From: Chrysoperla carnea
Taxonomy: Eukaryota; Arthropoda; Insecta; Neuroptera; Chrysopidae
Length of the DNA stretch: 64,000 nt
NCBI RefSeq assembly: GCF_905475395.1
Contig: NC_058337.1
Coordinates: forward strand, 90,638,368 to 90,702,367
Reading direction: 5' to 3'
The stretch's first letter is position 1; each line of letters starts with the position of its first letter. The notes beneath the pieces are model-generated. The model ran no database searches. It had not been told where the DNA came from and saw nothing but the letters and a program-made list of their open reading frames with translations. The position numbers and the translations under genes are program-made. Shown here piece by piece: positions 26,993-39,773 of the stretch.

Positions 26993-27465
26993 AAGGTAGT
27001 ACCAGCATGAAATCACTTTTCGACAGATTTGGCCGAATTTTTTTTCTCGGGTTTATAATAGCTTTATTTATGAATTCCTAAAATTTCATAATTTTCGACC
27101 GTTTAGATCGCGAGATATTTAAAGACAAAGTTCGCGATTTTGAGGGTCATGTCCCATTTAAAGCATGTAAAATGTCCGGTCTCTCCAACTATTTTTTATG
27201 ATATTATTATATATTGAAGAAAAAGTAGAAAAAAATGTTTATACAATACAATTCTAAAAAAAAAATTTAGAAATTAATTTTCACTTTCGAGATATTAATT
27301 TTGACGTAAATTGATCGAAATTGGGACGTTGGCATAATTATTTCCCATTTTAAACGGTCAAAATTTCTGAAACTTTGGGAATAAATAGTAAGCATTATTA
27401 AATTCTTAAATTTAATTTTTCGTTAAATTCTGTCGAAAAAAAAATTGTACCATTGCTTTAACATA
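26993..27465 (+). repeat. possible mobile-element relic with AAGGTAGTACC / GGTAC-like ends
   Basis: It starts at CTTAAGGTAGTACCAGCATG and ends near TTGTACCATTGCTTTAA, a weakly inverted pair. The head is like the TTAAGGTAGTACGAGC end of family R5, but the interior is different. It contains GATCGCGAGATATTTAAAG and related phrases. No coding sequence. Confidence 0.4.
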
Positions 27466-27994
27466 GAAACTGCAAATACCATGCTGGAACATCCTTAATA
27501 TCGGCAAATTGAACTTGCAACTAGGGCGATCGTTTCAAGAAAAGAACAGGTTATTAGTTTTAAGAAAATTCAAAATGTATCGCAAAAAATATATATTTTT
27601 ATCAAAAATAAAAGAACTGTAAATTAGTTAGTTTTTACAGTCATACAAAAAATATAAAATAATAAATATACATAAAAATACATTTGTAATGTATGTAATA
27701 AAAGAAAACATGGCAGGTGGCGTGGAATGACATTCTTAAAAATAATTTCTCTTTAAAAACTTTTATATGAAAAATGAAAATTTACAAAAATGAAAAGAAA
27801 AGAAAAACAATTTAGTTGGAAAAGAATGAAACGAAAAAGAACGTAGTTCTTAAAGAGAAAGTAAAGCGTAATATATCTACAGCATAATATTTCTATGAAA
27901 ATTAAGCTAAAACTCTTAAAAAGAAATTATTTTCAAAAACATAATCATTTAATATAATCTTATATAACGGATGTCAGTTGATTTATTCGTTTTC

Positions 27995-30900
27995 TCAACC
28001 ATGATAAGCTAAACCCCCATGAGCTGGCGCATATGCTGCTGGATGTGCATAAGCGGCGATGGCTGGTGCAGCAACAACTTTAGCAACGGCCTGAAAAAAA
28101 AATGTGAAGGAATTAATTTTCTATGTATACTTCCCTATTGTTTATAGGGCATAGCAAACTGATGACTAACTATTATTATGGAAACGGGAAATTACAGCCA
28201 TCATAGGTAGATACTATTATATATATTGAACTTAAACAATTGAAAGGCAAATACGAAAAATATTATTGTCTATAATACGTAAATTCATGTAGCTATTATG
28301 TAAATAAAAAAAGAAAACATTTAATTTGTCGAAAGTTATTATTTGTTATGTAAACAATGTCAATACGTAGAACGGTTAGAATGCGCAGTTTTTATTGGTT
28401 AACGCACTTCTTTTTATCGCTACATGAGCTACATGTACATTCTATTGCATCTTTCGCATTCTTTAGCCATGTAGGAGACTTAGAAGCAATACTTATGGCG
28501 GTATACCAGGCTAATTATTACAACAGCTGCTTCATGTTCTTGCTTTTTATCATGCTGGCAATAATTAACTTTTCCTTAGTATTTGGCCACTAGATGTGCT
28601 GCTATTTAAAAATATTAATTAGTTCAAAACTCAATTCTTATTTAAAGGTCACAATCAATACCAAACCGAGGAAAATTTTCGATACATGCTTTGATATTGA
28701 ACAAATCAAAAACTTTAATTCAGATAGATACCAAGTAATAAGCACACTTTAGGTTCGTAAAACTACTTACAGCTGGGTGTGAAGCGTGTCCTTGACGGTT
28801 TACAATAGCGTTGAAACCATTGTGAGCATCTGATGTGTAGTCAACTGTTCGTACTGTACCATCAGGTTCAACTAAAGAGTATTGTCCTTTGACTACATCA
28901 CCATCACGTTCTTCCCATTGTGATTTTTGGTCACCGGTATGAGCATCACTTACTCCATAATTAAATGAGTATTTTGGATAAGCCTTTAAAAGAAATCAAT
29001 ATAAAAAATTGAGTCATTGGAAAATTTTACGCAAGCTTACAATAACTTGTGGGGCAGCTACTACAGCTTTAGCGATTGGAGCGTGTGCAACAGCCAATGC
29101 TGGGGCTGCATAACTCAAGGCTGGACCATGAGCATAACCATAAGCTGGTGCTGCTATTCTTGGTGCTGCTAATAATGCTGGTCCATGTCCGTAACCATAA
29201 GCTGGAGCTCCATGTCCAATAACTGTACTTGTTGTTGCAACTGCGGCTGGTCCTTTTTTTGAAAAATACAAAAATCGATTAATATTTATTTTTGTATTTA
29301 TATTTATTTTTTACGTGATTCCCAATTACAATAATCTTTTCCATAATGTTGAACTTTTTTTTAACTCATATTAATATTAAACTTAGGATATTTTTTAATA
29401 ATGACAACAATTTACATTAATTTTGTTATTTTTGATTTACAAAGTATTTTCAAATAATATTGTTAGAGCTGTCCCAAAATTGTACCTACTCTTTGAAAAT
29501 TCTCTGTACACTAATTATAAAAACTACATATCTTTCAATAATAAATTATATATATTTACTTGAATTTTGAATAAATGCTAATTAAACTTACCATATCCAC
29601 CATATCCTGGCGCTACTAGACCGGCTAGAGATGTGGCAACTAAAGCTGCTAAGCATAAAACTACCTGTGAAAATGAAAATTCTTAGTAAAAAAATTCTAA
29701 AATACGAACTATAATTATGAAATTCTTTTAGATATTGGGTTTGAGGCAAAATTTTGCGATAAGAAACTAAGTTTATAATAGATCCTAAATGCTGTATATA
29801 AAATCAATAAATTATTGTCGTGTAAAAAATTTTGAAAAATGCATATGTGAAAATAAACTCGATATGATTAGATAGATACCTACTCATCAAATAAATTATT
29901 TGATTAAAATTAGGTGAAAAATTAATAAAAATTCTAAGATATATAATATCATTAGACATCTATCAGATATATTGCGAAAAATAGACAGATTGAGATAATT
30001 GGACAGCATTATGGTACAGGAGATATAACATCCCCATAGAACCTTTCTACTAATTTCACCACCAAAAATAACAGTTATGACTTTCCACAGGTATTCACAA
30101 AAAAATCAATTGGACGAAAATATCATCAGTCTCTAACATCATTATGGATGGATATTTAAATTAAATTGATTGAAGTATTACTGTAAATATACGTTTTCAA
30201 ACTTTATAGAAGTAGAATTGAATTTAATTAAAAAATCAACAAAAGTCTGAGTTCCCTTATTTTTTGAAAGTATAACGAGCTTATGAAATTTACATGACAT
30301 ATTTAGTTTATGCAATACAAGTACACACCAGTATTACAAATTGTATAATATTTAAACCTATGAAAATAAAATAATGGTCCGAAATCGTTGAAATTGTAAT
30401 TGTAAAATTGTTTATATAAACCTATAATTAGTATTTAATGAATCTTTTGATCTATTTGCATAAAAACTAGATAAATTTACAAATACTGGTGTTATATGTT
30501 ATATGATATGCCTTTTTATAAATTAAAATAACGAATATCTGCTTCGATTCATTTACCACCCACGATTATTAGATTTATAGCCAAACATATCATTGGTTTA
30601 AATAACAGTAACTATACCAATAACAAACAAATTTAATTTCACACATTTCGTATAGTTCAGGGCTATAATATTTACAAAGAATTATTTCGAAACATTTAAA
30701 GGCATTAATTCATTTATTTCGCAAATATCGCAATATCTTAATAATATAATTCCTGAGAAAAATTTCAAAAAAATTTCTCTTAGAATGTATTTTGTGTAAG
30801 CATTATACTTCGAACAAAATAAAAGGTAGGTAGTTCCTTGATTATCTAAACAAGAAATATTGATTATAAAACTATTTCGGATAGCTTAAAACCAATTAAA

Positions 30901-32319
30901 AGCAGTTAATGATTCTATAAAATGGTATGTATAGTGGCAACCTGAAGCAATTTCGTTGGAAGTGAAAATAAAATTGGCATCCTTTTGAAGAAAATATTTA
31001 AAAAATAAAACTATAATAAACCGAAGTTTGATCTAAGTAAAATTTTTAGTCGATTTCTATAGCTTTTGATCACATTTACTTCGAAATATAACAATGTTTG
31101 GAATTTTATATCAATGCAAACCGAAAGTGATACGATAAAAGACGTATGGCTTAGTTATTTACTTGCGGTTTGAAATTGGAACGACTTTTCAAAAGTAACT
31201 TGTTTAATAGTCCTTCATGCTCGGAATAAATAAAAATCGGTATACCATATTAGGATTACTTTTTTCACTAGCACTTTGCATTAAAAAAACGTAAAATGCA
31301 GAAAAGTAATACAAGGGAATGAGTAATTAATAAACCGAAGGAAAATTTGAATGGTTAGTCACAGCAAGAATAAAAGTCTGATAAATCCATTTTACAAGAA
31401 AAAGATAATACGAAAAAGTAAAAAAATTTACAAGAAAATTACAAATGTCTACAACGCAGGAGAGCAATCTTTTTAAATAACGAAAGGAATCAGCTGTAAA
31501 AAACACGTTTTATAGGCAATAACACAAAATTTCTGCAAAATAAATAAATATATCAATTCATTCTATAATCGTTCTATAATCTTTTTATTCAATGAAAATA
31601 ATCAGCTGGAAACCTGATTAAAAATTCATTTTTTAACTACTGCGGCGCTGAGTTCTTGAAAATATTCTCGGATTGCTAATAAATCGTAGGCAATGTAACT
31701 GACAAACTGTCAACCACTAAAAAGATGGTGGCTTCTACAGCTTCCTACCTTTGATGTGAACTTGCAGTTTTATCTATGACTTTAATCGAACATGAGCGCG
31801 AACTTTAAGCTTATTCGAACGTTTAAAAGCATAAGATTTTGAAAGTAGACTATCTTAGGCGCAGGTATCTTACTCCTGATTATTGCGTACATATAGGATA
31901 TAAAATTGTTTCACAATATTTAATTTGATAAAGGTTCCAACAAATGCATAAAATATATTAAAAGTATAATGGAATATATCTATTTCTCCTAATATATTGA
32001 ACACTCTCCTTATACTATTCATTGAGGCTACAGAAAGTTAAATTTTTTTAAAAATAGAACCAATTTTTTGTTGTAACTTTTCATCGTAGTTAACTTTCAG
32101 GTTTAAAACAATTTTTTTTTCGTTTATGAATCGATTTCTCAAATTATGAAAAACAAAGGAGTTTTTAAATTATTAGTAGTATAACAATAGATTATTTCAA
32201 CTATATTAGTTTCTTTGTAATTAGTGCTAACGTGTTCCCTAAAAATTGATCCAGAAAAAATGGTCCATGTAATAAAAAATTAATCCAAATTAATATCGAT
32301 AACCTACCTTGAGATACAT
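27995..32319 (-). CDS. RR-2 cuticular protein (CPR-A), 5 exons, 201 residues
   Basis: Structural protein of the cuticle: the RR-2 domain binds chitin in the extracellular matrix. Exons are 32308..32319, 29592..29664, 29041..29252, 28771..28983 and 27995..28090. All introns are GT-AG and all junctions stay in frame. Residues 1-18 ([18 protein letters not shown]) are a signal peptide. Residues 19-99 are Ala/Pro/Gly/Tyr-rich with AAPA and GYGHGPAL motifs. Exon 4 (residues 100-170) is the RR-2 domain, with [20 protein letters not shown] and the aromatic pattern [13 protein letters not shown]. Residues 171-201 are an Ala/His/Tyr-rich tail. The 4-codon first exon and 2.6-kb first intron are the usual layout of insect CPR genes. 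AATAAA lies 8 nt after the stop (27987..27982) and ATTAAA at 27953..27948. I assign no Drosophila-style gene name. Confidence 0.95.
29665..32307 (-). other. first intron of CPR-A
   Basis: The donor is GTAGGTTATC after codon 4 and the acceptor TTTTCACAG. The 2.6 kb hold no further exon or recognised repeat. Cuticular protein genes often carry regulatory elements in this intron, but I identified none. Confidence 0.7.
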
Positions 32320-32446
32320 TGTACTAAAAAAGAAAATTATAACTTAAAAAAAAATGACTAAATTAAACACTTATTTGGTTTAAATTATACACTAATTAAT
32401 TATTCCTCTGTGTTCCTTAATACTTTATTGATTAATTACTTTGAAT

Positions 32447-32483
32447 GGTATGACTTATCAAAACAAATATTATCCTTTTTATA
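32447..32483 (-). promoter_or_regulatory. TATA box and initiator of CPR-A
   Basis: On the minus strand TATAAAAAGG runs from 32483 to 32474. GTCATAC follows with its central A at 32451, 32 nt downstream, which fits an insect TCA-type initiator. Transcription starting there gives a 5' leader of about 130 nt before the ATG at 32319 and a short first exon. This is predicted from sequence only. Confidence 0.6.
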
Positions 32484-35400
32484 CTAAAATTTTTGTATCC
32501 AAACTACCACTAATACACTTTACATGAAATTGTAATAGTATGTATTATATTAAAAACAATCATATATTGATAAAATTGATTGGTATTGGTGTCTTACTAC
32601 GCTAGACTTATTTTAATGCACTTTTCTGCATTCTAGTGCAGTTTTTACATTTATATAATCATATTATTTTTTATAGAACAGATAAATATTTATACAGTTG
32701 AGTTAAAATTAATTTGGTATACATAGATTGTAAGATAGAAGCACATGTGGTTACCTTATTTTCTCATTTCTGTCTGTGAGGCGACTTAAATAAGTGCCTT
32801 CTTAAAATATTAGTTTCAAAGCTTATATATTGGATCCTTAATTCAAGTCTTTGGACCCTTGCCACATTTATGCACAACGTTTCCCAATACTAGGTTTACC
32901 GACATAAATTCGCATCTATTACAAAAAATTGAAAAAGAAAGTTTCGATATATAAGTCTCCCTGAAACCTTACAAATTTTCAATCATTTTGATCGAAACTG
33001 ATTAGATTATTTTGAGTCAGAAACGAAAAAATTTCTAATTAGGGTGTCGTGTTAATCACAAAAGAATGAGCCATATAAATCAAGTTTATACTTGTAATCA
33101 AATTTTGTAAAAGAGTGGAGGTCTCTTCATTATTTTTGTGCTTTGAAGGGAAAATCGAAAACAATGTAGTTAGTCTACAGCCTGAAAATACAGTGATAAA
33201 ATGTTAGAATTGCAAGTAAATTAATAGCTTATTATATATCATTTACTTATTTGTAAACTTCTTAACTGCTGATTTTGCAAATTCTTTTTATTTGAAGCGC
33301 GTTGAAAGGGCCAAACCTTCTAGTTACAGCATCGTTAAGCATAATTTTCAATTTCAATTGGATACTCAAGCATACTTAATGTCAAACTTGCCAATTTCGC
33401 AATTTCATTTTTAAGAATCGATGTCAATTGCGTACTTGTGGAAAAAAACAGACTCAGACTGACACAAAGGCTGTTTGTACCGTTTGCAAACACTATAGAG
33501 GATTTACATCACTTAATACTTGTCTTGTTTATTCGTTAATACGAGAGTGTTTCTTATCTTCAATAAGATGAAAGGCCTGTACACTCAAGCTTCAAAAACG
33601 AATGGAATTCGGTGGCGATGCAAATTTTTAATTTTTAAAAATCGTCCTGTGTTTAAGGGCATTCATTCTCAATGAATGATTAAGAGCTTCCCGAATATTT
33701 ACTTTCCCTCCAAGATGCAATATTGCAGATATTATGTTGCTGTAATTACTATAATTACTATAATTTTATTTATTTGTTTTTTATTTATTTGTGAGTGTGT
33801 ACATATTATTATATGAGTATTAGAATCTTTCGTTTTTCTTTTTTTTTTTCTCAAAAATATTTGATTTGATCTAGTCTTTGTTTTTGTTTCAAATCATATG
33901 TATGCATTTTTTGTTTCAACATAAATCTGTCTTTAGAGAATGACTGGCAAATTTTTGGTATAAGATTGCTTATCTTAAGACGAATAAATTTATTATAATT
34001 ATTATTATAATTATTATTATTACTTATCGACGCTCATCTGGGTTGTGAAAAATTATTCGTACCATGAATTATTTACATCAACATAGTTTGGATACAAAAA
34101 GCACATTTAGATCCTCCTAAGTGCTCCTTCGCGAAATACGACAATGCCACTTCATGTGAGATTGCAAGGTTATTTTGCGTCACTCAAAGTCTTGAAATTT
34201 TTTCATCATTTTTGCGGCGAATCTGAATAATATTTATTTACATATTACAAGTCAGTCAGTATAGAATGTATGTATTATTCACTTATCTGAGTAAATCACA
34301 TTTGTGGCATTTTTGCGGATTCACGAATAACTCATTGGAAAAATATTAGATAAGCTCACTTAGAGTGTAGTAATTACCTCCTTTCACGAAATATAGCTAT
34401 TGTCATATAGATATATAGATAATTAACGACTAATTCGCTGGCCCAAGGAGCTTTACTTCTTGAGTTCGAGCATAGAGGCAATATTTCGTTGGTTTTACTT
34501 TTGCATTTTGACACATAAAAAATAAGACTCTATTGTAAAATTTTAAAGGCATAATCACCATTTTTGTCAAGTATTTAATAATATTTGTATGCCTATATGT
34601 CTTATGTATGTGTGTTTTGTATATTTAAGAAGTTTAAAAGTTTTAATATCCATTCACTTATAAACTAAATATTATAAAAATTAGAAATGTGTATCAATAC
34701 ATACATACACAGATTGATATACATGTGTACACATTACACATTATATTTATTATCATAACCTATTTGAAAAACCAACGCAACATTGTAAATACATATGTAT
34801 CACAGTATACATACATACTCGTATGGACCCGACACACAGACTCCGCCCTTACAATTACATAATCAAATATTTTATATCTGTATAGTATATTATAATAATA
34901 TAATAAAAATATAATACATACAAAAACTATTAATATATATCAATAATTTATTTTTGAATACAGGTATTGTGTGCACTATTGGAGTTTTAAAACACATGCA
35001 ACATGCTGTTTTTTCGTTAAGAAACAACCATAAATGATTTACTTTTTGCAAATGAATTTTCTGCGGATAAAACTATAACAATAATAACATAGAACGGTAA
35101 TGTGACCATCCAAACGGTTAATCGTTAAAGAGAGAGACCTAAAAAAGTACGGATATTGCTTTCTTCATCTGTCTTATATTACTTCTATAAAATACAGAGT
35201 GAAATGAAAATATTAATATATGTGCTTTGTCAGGCTACGAGACAAAGGCGGAAGACGGTCACTTTTTTGGGTCTCTTTTTCAACGGTCATTTATTGCGTT
35301 TTCTATGCTCTTAAGCCTCAATGTTATATAGCGTCTTTGGATAAAACACATTCCCAAAAACATGTGCCATTTGTGATGACCAATAAATATTGCAAAGATA

Positions 35401-38400
35401 TTCCAAGAACCACTTAATAGGTTCTATGTTTTGAAAATCGGGTTACCACCTGCGGGAAACCATCTAAGCCATCAGCCCGGCAGTGGCGGACTAAGAACAT
35501 GTTGCCGAACGGCTGGGTTTTTGAAAATTTTTCCTGGCCACCGCGTGGTCAAGGTTGAAAATGGGAAAATTAGCATTATGATTGCTAAATCGCTTCCACG
35601 ATGAATTTGACACCAGCAACTTGAGTGATGAGAATTGATTTTGTTCATGATTTTAGTGTTTATAGGACTATTCAGCTTTTTTTTATGGTATCACGATAAG
35701 TCAGTTGTAAATTTTTATATTCGTTCTATTTAAGTCAGGTTCGTGCAGAATTTTCATGTTTGTTTGAGTCTTGCTTGTGTAAAATTTTTATGTGTACCTT
35801 GTGATAAAGTGTTGATAGATATTTGCAAAGAAGATGATTAGAAGGATTAATGCAAAAACAAACTAACTGATAGTTTTCGTTCAAAATGATGGACGAAATG
35901 TTCAAATTTCGAACATATTTATATTTCAATTCATACTTATATTTTGGATGTAGTTGAAATAAGTTAAAAATGACGAATTTGGCCTTTTTTTAATTTCCCG
36001 TTTCTTACTGAAACCCTCCTCTCCCCACAAAACCACCTTCATAATGTGCTGAGCGAGAAACCTGACCGAGGTGACAACCCTTATTTTGAAAGTTTGGTAC
36101 AAAGCAATAGTACAAAGTAAAAAAATGCAACATGATTTTAAGCCTGATTATCTATTTAATGCTAAGGAAGGTCAATCAAATATGATTCAAGAGTAAGTAC
36201 ACTTTGAGACTTTAAGACCCTCATAATTCACCATTTCCAAATTTTTTTGAGATTTTAAATAAAACTCAAAAGTAAGTAGCTTAAAATTAATGATTTGTTG
36301 ATAATCCAACAGCTTATGGTCTAATTTATATGTTCGTGTAATTAAACCTGAAACACAGCTATTGTAATATCTGAAGCAAGTTATTAGAACCCTTATTTGA
36401 TTTTTTGAATTTCTTTCTAAGGTCTAATATATTTATAAGTTACATTTTTTAAAGCTTCATTTATAGAAGCGACTCTTTAGCTCCCGCTATTTCCTAGATA
36501 TAAAAAAAAACCAGCTATAAAATATAACATATCAATATATTTTAAGCTACCAAAAACTACACCTAGAGCTTCGGTGTCATGGTACTCCTATTTTTATCAA
36601 GTTACAAGAAGATGGATTTAAATCACTTCTTATTACAAACTACGGATCCCTGTTTAATACAGCTTCAACACTCTTCACTAATAATATTTGTATGTATGGA
36701 GTAAATTAAATTTTTTTTTTCATACAAAAATATATGAATTATCTGTCTCACTACGCTGAAAACACATATTAGTTTTCTTAATTAGTTGTAAATTATGTGC
36801 ATAATAAATAATATAAAATCAATTAATATATAAAAAAAAAAAAATTATAAATTTTATCAAGAGTTTGTTTTTTATAAAAAGTAATAGTAACAATAGCCGC
36901 GTATATAAAATTATTATTTTACACTTTTTTGAAATTTTTTTTAGTTATTATTTATTATCTATAAAAACAGTTTATGTTAACTTGAATTTTAAAGTTTTGT
37001 GCGTAAAATCCATACATCTAAGCTATTTTTTATTTTAATCAAAATTGATGATGTATGGTGCTAAATACCAAAACTTATTTACTAAACTTTTGGGAGTAAA
37101 TAGTACTGATTAGCTTTTATTACTGTTTTTGGAAAAAAAACAAAACTTTTCCTAATAAGAGATGCATGATCCTAGCAAATATTCGTAGATAAGACTGAAA
37201 CAACAATACTTTTATCTCGCTAAATATTGTAATGTTATGAGTCTTAAACGAAGAAGAAGGCTTAATACTTCTCCAAACAAATTTATGACCAAAGTGATTT
37301 CCGGCTCATAATACATCCAGGTACCCAAAATAATAAAATAATAAATAATAATAAATTTTTATTATATTTTTGATTTTTCATCAGCAAAAAGGGAAAGAAG
37401 GTTTTGGCATGGTTTGTAGAATATTATATGATTTGATCGAGCCGTGCTTCCAAAATAGGCACTTATTGGCAATACTCTCAAATTTGAGAACTATTTGGTC
37501 AAAAATTTTAGAGGGTACATTATCACCATGACTAAATTTTTTATTATTTATTACAAGGGTTAGTCCTAATAAAATTTTCAGAATACTGGAATATTCTACG
37601 TAAACCTTTTTTGTTATAATAACAAACAAAAACGATTTAAACCAACTTAATATAGAGTGTATTTTTTTAATATAAGAACATGTTTTTCTTTTTATATTTC
37701 AAATTTGCATATGAACATACATTTAATGTAGAAACAAACAGCTGAGAGAGATATTTCACAATAATTGTAGAAATATATTTTATTTACAAAATAATAATTT
37801 AATAAAAAATAATAACCATTTTTATTTTTATATCAAGTTATATTAAACTGTGTGTACTTCATTAAAGTAATAAGTCTATTAATTAATTATATTATTATTA
37901 CCTCCGTATACAAACGACAATAAGAGGTATTATGTGTAGGCTGTAGGATAATTTACAAATATCAATTATTTAAGGTATTTGGAAGGACTTAAAATTAAAG
38001 GCTTTGGAAAAAGCTAGGCAAAACAACTTTAATTCCATACTTAGAGAAAACATCGCAGAACAGAAAATAAAAAAATTATTGTGTTTTACAGGAAATATCC
38101 AAATTGAAGAATTCAATAGCTCATTCATATTAATTCATTTTCGTCAAAGAATGTTTGTATGGCCTTAATTTACTTTACCTAATCCTGAATAGTAGATACT
38201 TTCTGACGGATAATGTATGATCTACAAATTTTGAAAATAAGAGTGTTTTACTTTTTATAAATGGATGTTACACGATATCTTCGCTGTTAATGGACCGATT
38301 TTTATGATTGTTTTTTTATTGGATTAAATGTGGCCATCCTGAAAGATAGTATGCTTTAGGTGGGCCACATATAATTTAAACAAAAAGTTGTTATTAACAG

Positions 38401-39221
38401 AATTTTTTGAAAAGATTATAATTTTTGAGGACCTTGCACATTCATACGTACGTTTGGAGGTAGATGTACTAAAATCATTAAAGTGTTCAAAATAAACACT
38501 TTTTACAAGAAATAAAATCGGCTTAAAAAAATGCAAAAAAGTAAAAAAAAAATTTAGTAGATACTTTCGTCAATAATATTCTTCTATTACTATCCTTCTT
38601 ATTTTTTACTTTTTGGTGTTTTTTTGAAGTTTATACAAATATTATAAAACATAAGTGAATACTCGTACATGCGGAAGTCTTATGTGACTGAGTGAGTCTC
38701 GTTTAAGGCCTCTAGCAAACGGGTTGATTGATTTTATTGGGTTGATCGATCGATATGGTAGCTCGAGATAATCAATAATGGTTAGTTATATTATTTATTG
38801 ATCTTCATATTGATGGAAGCATAGCTGGATAGTCTATCAAAATGTGTTTGGTTGATATCGTAGCTAATTTAATCAGGATTGGATTTTTCTATCTTACACC
38901 AAAGTTTAAATTGTTGTAAATTTCATTTCTTATAATTTTTATAAAAAAGTAGAAAAGTGTAAGAAACATTGTCTACATATAGAGGATGTTGGCGTACATA
39001 TTTTGTTTGTCTTTGTATAATAAGCTGATCGATATGTTACACATGTAACGATCTGTTACATATATTTTTTTTTTACTTATACGTGTTTACATATTTGGAT
39101 TTAATTATTTTGTTCGATAATAAAAATAATTGATATTGATAACATGACGAGCTAGTCGATGTATTACTTTTGTACAAATCAGTTGATATAATGCTTTTGA
39201 ATTAAAATTCTTTTTTAGATT
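32484..39221. other. gene-free intergenic DNA upstream of CPR-A
   Basis: No exon was recognised on either strand. An ATT/AAT-rich simple repeat lies at about 33990-34022. A locally GC-rich stretch at about 35430-35560 and another near 36000-36090 look like inserted material but match no element I can name. Confidence 0.4.
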
Positions 39222-39773
39222 ATACCATGTATATATGAAATATACATAGTATATTAAGTTTAGTCCCAAGTTTGTAACGCTTAAAAATATTGATGCTACG
39301 AAAAAAATTTTGGTATAGGTGTTCATAGAATCACCTGATTAGCCCATTTCCGGTTGTCTGTCCGTCTGTCTGGAAAAGAGATATTAAGCTGAAATTTTTA
39401 AAGCCTACTCAGGGAGTAAAAAGTGAGGTCGAGTTCGTAAATGAGCAATATAGGTCAATTGGGTCTTGCGTCCGTAGGACCTATCTTGTAAACCGTTAGA
39501 GATAGAACAATAGTTTAAATGAAAAAAATGTTTCTTATAAAAAAATAAAGAACTTTTGTTTGAAACATTTTTTTGTAAACATGTTTACTTACGAGTGTAT
39601 TAATTAGGTGCAAATTTAATATATCGAATATCAGTTATGTGTGCTTGGCTATTTAAAAGTGGATATCTTTTGTCACTTACGGGACGTCAAAAAACATACA
39701 ATTGCATCATCAATTGTCTGTCTATACATGGTATTTCAACAATTAACTCAGTCAATTGTTTGTTTTCACTTGT
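39222..39773 (+). repeat. dispersed repeat family R1, copy 3
   Basis: Left end ATACCATGTATATATG, right motif CTATACATGGTAT, tail to TTTTCACTTGTT. The interior matches the copies at 433 and 21438. It has lost part of the CCGTC/CTGTC-rich stretch and some sequence after it. No coding sequence. Confidence 0.78.

Noticed and set aside
35485..35500. CAGTGGCGGACTAAG as a hAT-type terminal repeat
   Set aside because: No inverted partner was found within 1 kb and no target duplication, so there is no element to define.
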